From: Pelagibacterium nitratireducens
Lineage (GTDB): Bacteria; Pseudomonadota; Alphaproteobacteria; Rhizobiales; Devosiaceae
Assembly (NCBI RefSeq): GCF_037044555.1
Contig: NZ_CP146275.1
Coordinates: forward strand, 1,158,501-1,222,500
Reading direction: 5' to 3'
Length of the DNA: 64,000 bases
In this document: positions 25,245 to 34,204 of the stretch, in pieces
How positions within the stretch are numbered: the stretch's first letter is position 1
Layout of the letters: the number at the start of each line of letters is the position of its first letter
Program-made: the position numbers and the translations under genes
The notes under the pieces: model-generated
The model's database searches: none
What the model was told of the DNA's origin: nothing
The model's input: only the letters and a program-made list of their open reading frames with translations

Positions 25245-27149
25245 TCACGTCGTCCCATCCCCCGCCGTGGCGGCGTTGACTACGTCGTCGGGGATGTCGT
25301 CGAAGCTGGAGTAGTTCATGGTGTAGAGGCGGGCGTAGAGGCCGTTTTTGGCCATGAGCTGGTCGTGGTTGCCCTGTTCGATCAATTCGCCGTTCTGGAG
25401 CACGATGATGCGGTCGGCGCCGCGGATGGTGGCGAGGCGGTGGGCGATGACGAGGCCGGTGCGGCCTTCGAGCAGGGTTTCGAGCGCCTTTTGAATCTGG
25501 CGTTCGGTGTAGCTGTCGATATTGGCGGTGGCCTCGTCGAGGACGAGGATTTTGGCGTCGGCGACAAGGGCGCGGGCGAAGCTGAGCAATTGGCGCTGGC
25601 CGAGCGAGAAGTTCGAGCCGCGCTGTTCGAGGACGGTATCGTAGCCATCGGGCAGGCGGGTGATGAACTCGTGGGCGCCGACGGCCTTTGACGCGGCGAT
25701 GACGTCATCGAGTGTGGCGGATGCCTTGTTGTAGCGGATGTTTTCAAACACCGTGCCGGTGAACAGGAACGGCTCCTGAAGCACCATGGCGACCTGTTCG
25801 CCTAAGGATTCCTGGGTGATGTCGCGCACATCGTGGCCGCCAACGCGGACGGCACCGGATTGCACTTCATAAAAGCGATGCACGAGCGCCATGGCGCTGG
25901 TCTTGCCCGAGCCGGTGGGGCCGACAAGGGCGACGGTTTCGCCGGGATTGACGTGGAAGGAGACGTTTTTGAGGACAGGGCGCTTGGGATCGTAACCGAA
26001 GGCGACATTGTCGAAATCGACCGACCCATCCATGTCGCGGGTGAGGGTTACCGCGTCTGGCTTGTCGGCGATGGAGACGGGGACGTCGAGCACTTCGGTG
26101 ATGCGGCGGCCCGAGGTCATGGCGCGCTGCATGATGGAATATTGCATGGTCAGCGAGCGGATGGGATCGAAAAAGCGCTGAATGTAGAACAGGAAGGCGA
26201 CGATGATGCCGATCTGCATGGAGCCGTTGAGCACAAGCGAGCCGCCGACCACGATGACGGTGGCCATGGCGATGCCGGTCAAACTGTCGACGATGGGGAC
26301 CATGACCTGGGCGTAGCGCGAGCCGGTCAACTGGGTTTTCAGGTTCGACCAGGCCTTGTCGTCATAGAGGTCGAAATTGACCTTCTGACGGTCGAGGTTC
26401 TGGATGGTGCGCACGCCGTTGATGCCTTCGGCCATGGCGCCATTGGTGGCCGAATTGGTCTCGTGGGCGGCCCAGAAGGCGCGCTTGGCGCGCGGCAGCC
26501 AGAAGATGCGGACGATGAACAGGGCGGGCATGGTGGCGAGGGTCAAAAGCCCCAGGCCCCAATCGAGGCTCAAAAGCACGACGACGATACCGCACAGCAG
26601 GACCAGATCGCCGATGGAGACGATCGAGGTTTCGAGAAATTCCTGCATGGAATTGACGTCGCCCTGCAGCCGGCTCATCAGGCGCCCGACTTCGGTCTTG
26701 TCCATGAAACCGAGCGCAACGATCTGCAGGCGCGCGAACATGGCGCGGCGCATGTCGAACAGCACGTTTTCGGCGACGTTTCCGACCTGTTTTTCCTGGA
26801 TCCAGGAGGCGGCATAGTTGAGGGTGACGACAATGGCGAAGATCGCAACCGACCAGATCAGGCCACCTCCGCCCGCGAGGGGATCGACCAGCGCGGTGTC
26901 GATGGCATTGCCGACGATCAGGGGAATGGCGAGCTGGGTGGCGGTAAAGATCAGCACGGCGATGACCGAAAGATAGATGCGCAGGCGATAGGGATGCACG
27001 AAGGCCCAGATGCGCCGGATGGTGCGCGGGTCGTAGGCCTTGCCGAACACTTCCTCCTCGATATGGGCGCTGCCCACGGTGGCGCGGGGCGGGCGCTGGC
27101 CGGGGAACGTGGCGGTGTCGTGTTCGTCGTCGAGATCGGTCGCGGTCAT
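25245..27149 (-). CDS. ABC exporter half, subunit with canonical ATPase site
   Basis: 634 residues: N-terminal six-helix ABC membrane domain (about 50-330) and C-terminal nucleotide-binding domain (about 365-600). Walker A GPTGSGKTSA, Walker B ILVLDEATANID with catalytic Glu, and H-loop IAHRLATIR are intact, but the ABC signature is FSLGQ instead of LSGGQ. It overlaps the partner gene upstream by 4 bp (ATGA). Together they form a heterodimeric multidrug/lipid-type exporter with one degenerate ATP site. The transported substrate is unknown. Confidence 0.93.
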   Translation of the reverse strand: MTATDLDDEHDTATFPGQRPPRATVGSAHIEEEVFGKAYDPRTIRRIWAFVHPYRLRIYLSVIAVLIFTATQLAIPLIVGNAIDTALVDPLAGGGGLIWSVAIFAIVVTLNYAASWIQEKQVGNVAENVLFDMRRAMFARLQIVALGFMDKTEVGRLMSRLQGDVNSMQEFLETSIVSIGDLVLLCGIVVVLLSLDWGLGLLTLATMPALFIVRIFWLPRAKRAFWAAHETNSATNGAMAEGINGVRTIQNLDRQKVNFDLYDDKAWSNLKTQLTGSRYAQVMVPIVDSLTGIAMATVIVVGGSLVLNGSMQIGIIVAFLFYIQRFFDPIRSLTMQYSIMQRAMTSGRRITEVLDVPVSIADKPDAVTLTRDMDGSVDFDNVAFGYDPKRPVLKNVSFHVNPGETVALVGPTGSGKTSAMALVHRFYEVQSGAVRVGGHDVRDITQESLGEQVAMVLQEPFLFTGTVFENIRYNKASATLDDVIAASKAVGAHEFITRLPDGYDTVLEQRGSNFSLGQRQLLSFARALVADAKILVLDEATANIDSYTERQIQKALETLLEGRTGLVIAHRLATIRGADRIIVLQNGELIEQGNHDQLMAKNGLYARLYTMNYSSFDDIPDDVVNAATAGDGTT

Positions 27150-29002
27150 TGTCCGGCCTCTTTTAGTTCGATGTCTTCGGTGGGCCGGGTCTGGAGATCG
27201 TAGAGGGCGCGGTAGCGGCCGCCCAGCGCGAGCAGTTCGTCATGGGTGCCGCGCTCGGCGATGGCGCCGTCCTCGAGGAAGAAGATGGTGTCGGCGTCCA
27301 TGAGCGAAGAGAGGCGGTGGGCGATGATGATGGTGATGCGGTCCTTGGCAAAGCGGCGGATGGCCGAGCGGATGCGGTGTTCGGTGCCGGCGTCGATCGC
27401 GGCGGTGGAATCGTCGAACACCATGACGGCGGGCTTGAGAACCAGGCTGCGGGCGATGGAAAGGCGCTGGCGCTGGCCGCCCGAGAGCGAGACGCCGCGT
27501 TCGCCGACGACGGTATCGTAATCGGCGGGCAGGCCCATGATGTAGTTATGGAGTTGGGCGCTTTCGGCGGCCTTTTCGATGCGGGTTTCCTTGGCCCAGG
27601 GGTTGCCGTAGGCGATGTTGTTTTCGATCGTGGTGGTGAAGAGGAACGTATCCTGCTGCACGACAGCCACGCTGGTACGCAGGGATTTCAGCGTCACGTG
27701 GCGGACATCCTGGCCGTCGATCTTTATGCTGCCTTCTGAGACGTCGTAAAAGCGGGCGATCAGATGGGCGAGGGTGGATTTGCCGCTGCCGGGGGCGCCG
27801 ACGATGCCGATGGTCTGGCCCTTGCGGGCGGTGAAACTGACGTCCTTGAGGGTGGGGTGGGCGGCACCGTCATAGGTGAAGCCCACATGCTCGAAGCTGA
27901 GCGTGCCGTCGGTGACGGCAAGATCGGTGGCGCCGGGCTTGTCCCTGATATCCACGGGGGCGTCGATGAAGGCAAAAAAGCGCGTGCCACAGGTCGAGGC
28001 GCGGGCAAAGGAATTGACCATCAGCCCGAGCTGACGCACCGGCATCTGCAGGATGGTCATGAAGGTGAGAAAGCTGGCCAAAGTGCCCACGCTGATTTCG
28101 CCGGCGATGACCTTGTTGCCGCCCACCCAGAGCACCAGCCCCATGGCGGCAAAGAAGGAAAAGGTCATCATCGAGGTGTTTTTCACCCGGATGTTGGTGC
28201 GCTGATGGGCAAGGCCCAGGGCATCGTCGGAGGCGGTATCGAACTTTTTGAGCTCGTGCTTCTGGCCCGAAAAGGCGCGGACGACGCGGATGCCGCCGAG
28301 GTTTTCTTCCATGATGCGGGTGAGCACCGAGAGCTTTTCCTGCAGGGTCAGCCAGGTCTTGCGCAGGGTCAACTGGGCCACCGAGGAGCGCCAGGCGACG
28401 AAGGGGACAAAGCTGAGTGCGAGAAGGCCGAGCACGATATCGGTCGAAATCAGCATCCAGGCGCCGACACCGATCAGGATGGTGAGCAGGACGACGCGGA
28501 TCAGGCCGGTCGAAAAGAACATGCGGATGCCGTCGAGATCGAGCAGGCCGATGGTGATCAGATCGCCCGAATGGACCTTGTCGTGATAGGCATAGGGGAG
28601 GCGCTGGACCTTGTCGTAGAAGGCCAGGCGCAACTCATAGCCAACGTGATGGCCCACCGATTCCGCGAAATAGTTCTGGAGCAGGGTGAAAACGCCGCGC
28701 AGGATCGAGACGACGAGCAGGGTGATGGCGCTGGCCCAGAGGGCCCGTTCGGCATCCTGGCTGGAGACCGAAAGGATATTTTGCGCCTGATCGATGGCCT
28801 GGCCGAGAAGGCGGGGAATCGAAAGCTGGAGCAGGGCGGCGACAATGGTCGCGACGACGGCGATCGCCACCTGCCAGTGGTGGCGGAAGGCCAGAAGGGC
28901 GATCCGCAGCAGGGGCCGGCGATTCTTGCCGGAATGGGCGGCTGCAACATGGGCCCTGGCGTCGCCACGCGAACGCTGCCGGCCAGCCGTGAGGGTGGTC
29001 AC
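27146..29002 (-). CDS. ABC exporter half, subunit with degenerate Walker B
   Basis: 618 residues, membrane domain (about 30-320) then nucleotide-binding domain (about 355-590). Walker A is GAPGSGKSTL, the signature LSGGQ is canonical, and H-loop IAHRLSS is present. Walker B reads VMVFDDSTAAID, with Asp where the catalytic Glu should be. Combined with the partner's altered signature, the site made by this Walker A/B and the partner's FSLGQ is the non-hydrolysing one, as in TM287/288-type heterodimers. First gene of the pair; it begins about 240 bp from the small gene at 29246. Confidence 0.93.
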   Translation of the reverse strand: MTTLTAGRQRSRGDARAHVAAAHSGKNRRPLLRIALLAFRHHWQVAIAVVATIVAALLQLSIPRLLGQAIDQAQNILSVSSQDAERALWASAITLLVVSILRGVFTLLQNYFAESVGHHVGYELRLAFYDKVQRLPYAYHDKVHSGDLITIGLLDLDGIRMFFSTGLIRVVLLTILIGVGAWMLISTDIVLGLLALSFVPFVAWRSSVAQLTLRKTWLTLQEKLSVLTRIMEENLGGIRVVRAFSGQKHELKKFDTASDDALGLAHQRTNIRVKNTSMMTFSFFAAMGLVLWVGGNKVIAGEISVGTLASFLTFMTILQMPVRQLGLMVNSFARASTCGTRFFAFIDAPVDIRDKPGATDLAVTDGTLSFEHVGFTYDGAAHPTLKDVSFTARKGQTIGIVGAPGSGKSTLAHLIARFYDVSEGSIKIDGQDVRHVTLKSLRTSVAVVQQDTFLFTTTIENNIAYGNPWAKETRIEKAAESAQLHNYIMGLPADYDTVVGERGVSLSGGQRQRLSIARSLVLKPAVMVFDDSTAAIDAGTEHRIRSAIRRFAKDRITIIIAHRLSSLMDADTIFFLEDGAIAERGTHDELLALGGRYRALYDLQTRPTEDIELKEAGQ

Positions 29003-29172
29003 TTGGGTATCCAGACATCAAAAAGCGCCCGATGGTGACGCGGGAATCGGTCTTGAGGAAAATCGGGCAAATCACTCGCCGGTGTATTCAAGGCCGATTT
29101 GTAACATGTTGCAAGATGTTACCGGCTGCCAAAGGGCAATTTGACACCACTGAAGCGGCCAACCCGCCGACG

Positions 29173-29210
29173 AAAAATCAAAAACCCCGCCGGGGAGGAT
29201 CGGCGAGGGT
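29173..29210 (-). terminator. Terminator with an anti-SD loop after the 33-codon gene
   Basis: On the minus strand ACCC-T-CGCCG / CGGCG-GGGT (29210-29184, one bulge) closes an 8-nt loop ATCCTCCC, followed by TTTTTGATTTTT. The loop sequence is complementary to Shine-Dalgarno sites and nearly repeats the terminator loop of sRNA 2 at 39674-39707. Confidence 0.7.
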
Positions 29211-29245
29211 CTTGATGCATGGGAATGAATGAGTGAGCTTGCCGG

Positions 29246-29347
29246 TCAGGCGAAGGCGCCGGTGAAGGCCATCACTGTGACCATCATGGTGACCATGACG
29301 GCGCCAGCGGCGGTTCCGATGCTCATCTGAATAAGGGTGCGGGCCAT
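29246..29347 (-). CDS. 33-residue single-helix membrane protein
   Basis: MARTLIQMSIGTAAGAVMVT followed by a hydrophobic stretch ending TGAFA. A strong GGAGG lies 7-8 bases before the ATG at 29347 (CTGGAGGCTGAAA-ATG). It is too short for normal ORF cut-offs, but the ribosome site, one clean membrane segment and its own terminator support it. The C-terminal half resembles the 39-residue protein at 33097 (both have a MS..A.TGA core and end F.TGA.A). Function unknown. Confidence 0.6.
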   Translation of the reverse strand: MARTLIQMSIGTAAGAVMVTMMVTVMAFTGAFA

Positions 29348-29730
29348 TTTCAGCCTCCAGTGTTTGATGCCTCTGTACCGTCCTTAACGAGGCCGATCGA
29401 TGTTTGGTTTCATCGTTGACGGTTTCGTGTGCGGTGAGGCGATAAAATCATGTGCCGGCTGAACCGGGACTGAATGGTCGGTTCAGGCGGGGCATGAGGG
29501 TCGCGGGTTTTGCGCGCCCGGGCGCAATGTGTCGAAAATTTTAAGTATTTCTGCCTAGGGTCGCGACAGCTCCGGCGGTGATCAGGGACGGCATTGGCCG
29601 GGGCAACGGGCGGATTGCGCGTTTGGCTGGCACTGTGTTGTCCCTGGCATTCAATCCTCCCTCTCAAAGACAACCTCTCGTCCAGAAGGGCGGAAGGGCT
29701 CAGGGCTCGAATTACGGATTGAAAGACAGA
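29348..29730. other. 383-bp gap between divergent small gene and chemoreceptor; nothing further recognised
   Basis: Must hold the promoters of the minus-strand small gene and the plus-strand chemoreceptor. I see no protein-like ORF, no strong hairpin and no recognised operator. Confidence 0.5.
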
Positions 29731-31728
29731 ATGGTTTCGAAACTCAGCGTTAAATTCAGGGTTTATGGCGCCTTTGGCGTTCTCATGGGATGCCTTGTAC
29801 TTGTCGGTCTGGCTGGCCAGTTCGGTGTGCAGGCGATGAGTGGACTTCTCGACGGATACCAGAAAAGTGCCGCCAAGACCCAGGAAATCAACGATTATGT
29901 TCGCGACCTCGAGGCCGCGCGGCGGCTCAATTTCGACTTCCGGCTCTCTCCGTCCGCAGAGACGGCCGAAGCATTGGTGGTCATGATCGAAGATGTGGCC
30001 ACCAACGACGCCGACGGGCTTGCCCACTTTGCCGGTGACCCGGAGGCGCTGGCCACGATCGGTGAAGTCGAAGTGCTCGCCCAGCAATACCTGACCGCCG
30101 CCGAAGAGATGATTGCCGCCCAGGAGGCGATGAATGTCACGGCGCAGGTCGCCGCAGCACGCACGCTCGATGAGCTGGGCCCGCAGATGCAGTCGCTTTA
30201 CGACCGTCTGTCCGACCAGGTTACCGATCAGCAGAATGCGCTGGGCGCGCGGATCGACGGCGAGCAAAGCTATTACATGACGATCCTGATCGCCGAGATC
30301 GTTGCGGCGCTGCTGATCGGCACCGTGTGCGCGTTTGCGATGGGCCGCTGGCTCTCGGGCGCGATTTCGGGCATGACAGCGATGATGCGGCGTCTGGCCG
30401 ATGGCGATTTCAATACCGACATTTCGGGAAGCGAGCGCGAGCATGAGCTGGGCCAGATGGCCAAGGCGCTGCAGGTGTTCCGCTCCAACGGGCAGGCCAT
30501 GGAAGCGGCGGAGGCCGAGCGGCTGCTCAATGCCAGGACCGCCGCAGAGCGGGCCGAGATGATGGAGCGGTTCCAGACGGCGTTCGACGCGGTGATCGAG
30601 GCCTGTGTTGCAGGCGATTTTACCAAGCGGATCACCGAGACCTTCGGCGATGAAGACATCGACCGTGTGGCGGCCAATTTCAACGCGATGCTCGAAACGG
30701 TCAATGCGGGGCTGGGCGAGGCGGGGCATGTGCTTTCGGCGCTGGCCCGGACCGATCTGACCCAGCGCATGGAAGGCCAGTATCAGGGCGCCTTTGCGGC
30801 GCTGCGTGATGACACCAATTCGGTTGCCGAAAAGCTGACCGAGATCGTGGCGCAGCTCAAGACGACGTCGCGCGGCCTCAAAACGGCAACCGGCGAAATC
30901 CTGGCCGGAGCCAACGATCTGTCGGAACGCACGACGCGGCAGGCGGCGGCGATCGAGGAGACCTCGGCAGCTATCGAGCAGATGACCTTTACGGTCAAGG
31001 GCAACGCCGACAAGGCCGAAATCGCTTATGGCAAGAGCCAGGCGGCGGCCGAACTCGCCAATGCGGGCGGCACGGTGATGGTCAAGGCAACGACGGCGAT
31101 GGAGCGCATCACGACGTCTTCGGGCAAGATCTCCAACATCATCGGCATGATCGACGACATCGCTTTCCAGACCAACCTTCTGGCGCTCAACGCTTCGGTG
31201 GAAGCGGCGCGGGCCGGGGATGCGGGCAAGGGCTTTGCCGTTGTCGCCGTCGAAGTGCGCCGGCTGGCACAATCGGCGGCGTCCGCATCGGCGGAGGTCA
31301 AGGCGCTGATCGAGCAAAGCGCCAATGAAGTCGATGGCGGATCGAAACTGGTGGCTGAGGCCGCGTCCAAGCTCAGCGATATCCTGGCGGCGGTTCGGGA
31401 AAATTCCGAACTGATGCAGGGAATTTCCGAAGCCAACCGCGAGCAGACAACGGCGATTGGCGAAGTGCGGACCGCCGTCCAGCAGATGGACGAGATGACC
31501 CAGCACAATGCGGCGCTGGTCGAGGAAACCAACGCGGCGATCGAGCAGACCGAGGCGCAGGCTTCCGAACTCGACCGGGTGGTGGAGATTTTCACTATCG
31601 ATAAAAACACCGCGATTGCCAGCGAAACCGCCGCGCCGCAAGCGCGCAAACCTGAAGTGGCCAAGGCGGCGCGCTCGTATCTGACGCAGGGCAATGCCGC
31701 GCTCAAGGATGACTGGTCGGAGTTCTAG
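29731..31728 (+). CDS. Methyl-accepting chemotaxis protein
   Basis: 665 residues. Membrane segment near 12-34, a periplasmic helical region of about 150 residues rich in Ala/Glu (four-helix-bundle type), second membrane segment near 183-205, HAMP regions (about 206-260 and a second near 290-345), and a signalling domain whose tip reads [20 protein letters not shown] (about 474-493). The C-terminus ends DWSEF, resembling the WxxF pentapeptide that tethers CheR. The ATG at 29731 precedes the first membrane segment; the frame is open upstream without support. No che genes are nearby. The stop codon lies in repeat R1. Confidence 0.93.
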   Translation: MVSKLSVKFRVYGAFGVLMGCLVLVGLAGQFGVQAMSGLLDGYQKSAAKTQEINDYVRDLEAARRLNFDFRLSPSAETAEALVVMIEDVATNDADGLAHFAGDPEALATIGEVEVLAQQYLTAAEEMIAAQEAMNVTAQVAAARTLDELGPQMQSLYDRLSDQVTDQQNALGARIDGEQSYYMTILIAEIVAALLIGTVCAFAMGRWLSGAISGMTAMMRRLADGDFNTDISGSEREHELGQMAKALQVFRSNGQAMEAAEAERLLNARTAAERAEMMERFQTAFDAVIEACVAGDFTKRITETFGDEDIDRVAANFNAMLETVNAGLGEAGHVLSALARTDLTQRMEGQYQGAFAALRDDTNSVAEKLTEIVAQLKTTSRGLKTATGEILAGANDLSERTTRQAAAIEETSAAIEQMTFTVKGNADKAEIAYGKSQAAAELANAGGTVMVKATTAMERITTSSGKISNIIGMIDDIAFQTNLLALNASVEAARAGDAGKGFAVVAVEVRRLAQSAASASAEVKALIEQSANEVDGGSKLVAEAASKLSDILAAVRENSELMQGISEANREQTTAIGEVRTAVQQMDEMTQHNAALVEETNAAIEQTEAQASELDRVVEIFTIDKNTAIASETAAPQARKPEVAKAARSYLTQGNAALKDDWSEF

Positions 31729-31853
31729 AGCCGTTCAGGATTTGATTGACTCAAATCCTTGGCTCTAAACCCTTGTCTTGTCGCGTGTCCGAACGGCAAA
31801 ACCGTTTCCATCCCCGATCGCGTCGAGGACATGTTTTTGCTGGACACGCTTTA
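31726..31853. repeat. ~125-bp palindromic repeat R1
   Basis: Begins TAGAGCC (its TAG is the chemoreceptor stop). Contains the hairpin AGGATTTGA-TTGAC-TCAAATCCT and a second part bounded by GCGTGTCC and GGACACGC. Three more copies lie at 32972, 35671 and 40457. Confidence 0.85.
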
Positions 31854-31875
31854 GACCGCAGACATCATTGTGAAG

Positions 31876-31904
31876 AGCCCGCGCGGTAAGCCGCGCGGGC
31901 TTTT
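31876..31904 (+). terminator. Rho-independent terminator downstream of chemoreceptor
   Basis: Perfect GCCCGCGCGG (31877-31886) / CCGCGCGGGC (31891-31900) stem with a TAAG loop, flanked by an A/T pair and followed by TTTT. Confidence 0.85.
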
Positions 31905-31942
31905 GCCTTTGTCAGGCTTGCGCGGGGCCGGCTTTATAAATA

Positions 31943-31957
31943 TGAGTTTTGAAATCA
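31943..31957 (+). promoter_or_regulatory. RirA-like iron box upstream of binding-protein gene
   Basis: TGAGTTTTGAAATCA matches TGA-N9-TCA, the IRO/RirA box of Hyphomicrobiales. It sits in an AT-rich stretch 34 bp before the GTG start of a siderophore-type binding protein. Confidence 0.55.
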
Positions 31958-31990
31958 TGTTATAGCCGTCGCGATCGAAGGAGTTTTGCG

Positions 31991-32962
31991 GTGAGGATTG
32001 CAATCAGAACAGTGTTGGTGCTGTCGATGTGTGGTGTGCCGGCAGGCCCGGCGCTGGCGCAGGATTTTCCGGTGACCATCGCGCACGCCTATGGGCAGAC
32101 CACCATCGAGGCGCAGCCCGAGCGTGTTGCGACATGGGCGTGGGGAAACACGGACGCGGTCCTCTCACTGGGCGTCAAGCCGGTGGCCATTCCGTTCATT
32201 TCCTATGGCGGTGGCGATAACGGCATCCACCCCTGGGCGGAAGAGGCACTGGACGCGATGGGCGGAGAAATGCCCGCTATCCTGGCCGAGGGCGACGAGC
32301 CGCCTTACGAACAGATCCTGGCGGCTGATCCCGACATCATCATTGCGGCCTATTCGGGAATCACCGAGGAGCAGTACGAACGGCTGAGCCAGATCGCGCC
32401 GACCATCGCCTATCAGGATGCTGCCTGGAGCGCGCCATGGCAGGATGTGACCCTTACGGTGGGGCAGGCACTGGGGCAGGCCGAGGAGGCCGAGACGCTG
32501 GTGGCAGAGACCGAGCAATTTGTCGCCGACACCGTCGCCCAGCATGAAGGGCTGGCGGGCACCACATTTATCGGGCTCAACGATTATGACGGCTCGCTGG
32601 CCATCTATGCCGGGCTCGACTCGCGGGTGAAGTTCCTGACCGATCTGGGACTGGTCTATGCGCCGAGTCTGGATGCGTTGGGCGGGGACGACGAGAATTT
32701 CTATTTCTCGGTCAGCTATGAAAATGCCGACCAACTGGTCTCGGACATTCTGGTTTCCTATTATGAAAACCAGTCAGATTCCGATGCGTTCTTTGCCGAG
32801 CCCTACATTGCGCGTCTGTCCCAGACTCAGGCGGGGGCCTATGCGTCGATCGTGGGGATCGAACAGGTGGCCGCCGTCTCGCCGCCTTCAGCGCTTTCCT
32901 TGCGCTGGGGACTTGAAGACTATGTCGCGCAACTGGCGGCAGCCGCCGAGAAGGCCGAGTGA
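31991..32962 (+). CDS. ABC transporter substrate-binding protein, iron-siderophore type
   Basis: 323 residues from a GTG with GGAG about 8 bases upstream. A signal peptide covers about 1-24 (AIRTVLVLSMCGVPAGPALAQ). The body is a FepB/FhuD-type class III binding protein: VTIAHAYGQTTIEAQPERVATWAWGNTDAVLSLGVKPVAIP, then EQILAADPDIIIAAYSGITEEQYERLSQIAPTIAY. No permease or ATPase genes are adjacent, so it is an orphan component. The RirA-like box upstream suggests induction under iron limitation. Repeat R2 follows directly. Confidence 0.88.
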   Translation: MRIAIRTVLVLSMCGVPAGPALAQDFPVTIAHAYGQTTIEAQPERVATWAWGNTDAVLSLGVKPVAIPFISYGGGDNGIHPWAEEALDAMGGEMPAILAEGDEPPYEQILAADPDIIIAAYSGITEEQYERLSQIAPTIAYQDAAWSAPWQDVTLTVGQALGQAEEAETLVAETEQFVADTVAQHEGLAGTTFIGLNDYDGSLAIYAGLDSRVKFLTDLGLVYAPSLDALGGDDENFYFSVSYENADQLVSDILVSYYENQSDSDAFFAEPYIARLSQTQAGAYASIVGIEQVAAVSPPSALSLRWGLEDYVAQLAAAAEKAE

Positions 32963-32971
32963 GATTGGCCC

Positions 32972-33099
32972 TAGAGCCGTTCAGGATTTGATTGACTCAA
33001 ATCCTTGGCTCCAAACCTTTGTTCTGTCGCGTGTCCGAACCGCAATACCGCTTCCATCCCCGATCGCGTCGAGGGCATGGTTTTGCTGGACACGCTCTA
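32972..33099. repeat. ~125-bp palindromic repeat R2
   Basis: TAGAGCCGTTCAGGATTTGA... to ...GGACACGCTCTA. Its right end CTA (33097-33099) is the stop codon of the minus-strand 39-residue gene. Confidence 0.85.
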
Positions 33100-33216
33100 T
33101 GCCGCCAGGGCGCCGGTGACGAAAAGAACCATGGTGAACAGGGCGCACAGCGTTGCGCCCGTCAGGGCGGCGACGGACATCGATACCAATTTCTGGGTCG
33201 TCATCTTGTGGGACAT
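33097..33216 (-). CDS. 39-residue single-helix membrane protein
   Basis: MSHKMTTQKLVSMSVAALTG followed by a hydrophobic segment ending TGALAA. Weak AAAGG about 9 bases before the ATG at 33216. Similar in plan and C-terminal sequence to the 33-residue protein at 29246, which increases confidence in both. The stop codon is provided by repeat R2. Function unknown. Confidence 0.5.
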   Translation of the reverse strand: MSHKMTTQKLVSMSVAALTGATLCALFTMVLFVTGALAA

Positions 33217-33526
33217 GGACAAGCCTTTAGTTGACCGGTTGGCGGACCAGCCAAGGACGTAAACCGCGATGCCCGCGCGCAATTGGCGCAAGCACCGCAT
33301 TCAATACAGCCCCCAAACCGGCGTGTGCGCATGTCGCCAAACATCCCGCACAACGCCGGCGGCATTTCTGCCGCGGCCGCAAGTGCATCTCAGGAAATGT
33401 CCTTGCGGCACCCAGACTATGCGCGGTTAACAGGACGTTTTGGGGAAAACTCAAATTGTCGGTAAATTTTTGGTTTCGGTCTGCGCCCCTCTGTGGAGAA
33501 CAGGGCGACGCGGTGGCAAAAGCCCA
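33217..33526. other. 310-bp gap, no gene recognised
   Basis: Upstream region of the 39-residue gene and 3' side of rlpA. Short ORFs on both strands lack ribosome sites and protein-like composition. Nothing else seen. Confidence 0.5.
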
Positions 33527-33564
33527 ATAAAAACAGGGCGCTCCGGAGGTTCGGAACGCCCTGT
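33527..33564 (-). terminator. Rho-independent terminator of rlpA
   Basis: Minus strand ACAGGGCG ... CGCCCTGT with inner TTCCG/CCGGA pairs, followed by TTTTTATT. It lies 27 bp after the rlpA stop. Confidence 0.8.
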
Positions 33565-33590
33565 GGGAAACCGCTTTGGGCCGGGAAAAA

Positions 33591-33983
33591 TCAGCCGATG
33601 ACTTCGACGGTAACCTTGGCGGTGCCCGAATTGATCATGTCAATCCGGTTGGCCGCTTCACGCGAGAGATCGATGATGCGTCCACCGGTGAAGGGGCCGC
33701 GATCATTGATGCGAACCACGACGCTTTCGCCATTGTTACTGTTTGTCACCACCACTTCGGTGCCGAACGGCAGGTAGCGGTGGGCAGCGGTCAATGCGTG
33801 CTGGTTGTAGGTTTCGCCATTGGCGGTTTTTCTGCCGTGGAACTTGCCGCCATACCATGATGCGGTGCCTGACAGGGTCTGAACGATGGCTATCGTGTCC
33901 TGTGCGTTGATGGCTGAGGTGGCGAGGGGGAAAGCTCCAAGAGTGAGTGCTGCAACCAGCACTGCAGGCTTGATGAATTTCAT
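33591..33983 (-). CDS. rlpA: RlpA-like septal ring lytic transglycosylase (double-psi beta-barrel)
   Basis: 130 residues. Signal peptide about 1-27 ([21 protein letters not shown]). The DPBB domain has the family's [19 protein letters not shown] near 38-56, [18 protein letters not shown] near 64-81 and the conserved [22 protein letters not shown] near 89-110, including the catalytic Asp region. No C-terminal SPOR domain, so this is a short form. The ATG at 33983 has AGGAC upstream. RlpA cleaves naked glycan strands at the division site in Pseudomonas; here the role is inferred from the family. Confidence 0.92.
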   Translation of the reverse strand: MKFIKPAVLVAALTLGAFPLATSAINAQDTIAIVQTLSGTASWYGGKFHGRKTANGETYNQHALTAAHRYLPFGTEVVVTNSNNGESVVVRINDRGPFTGGRIIDLSREAANRIDMINSGTAKVTVEVIG

Positions 33984-34151
33984 GAGGGTCCTGACCCGTT
34001 TTGTTTGGCGACGGGAAAGGGTTCTACACGAAGATGTGACAAGAACGAGGACCGAATCGGTCAAAAAATGGGCAGAGCCGTTTCTGCGGCAATTGGTCAG
34101 GAACCGTGGCTTTTGGGCAACGCCACGAGACGGGTTGGCAAAACTGCATGC

Positions 34152-34179
34152 AAAACCCGCCCGGACGGACCGGGCGGGT
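34152..34179 (-). terminator. Rho-independent terminator of the SH3/crystallin-like gene
   Basis: Minus strand ACCCGCCCGG (34179-34170) / CCGGGCGGGT (34064-type pairing at 34164-34155), 5-nt loop, then TTTTG. Located 25 bp after the stop codon at 34205. Confidence 0.85.
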
Positions 34180-34204
34180 CTGGATCACGTTGGGTCCGTT
34201 GCGA

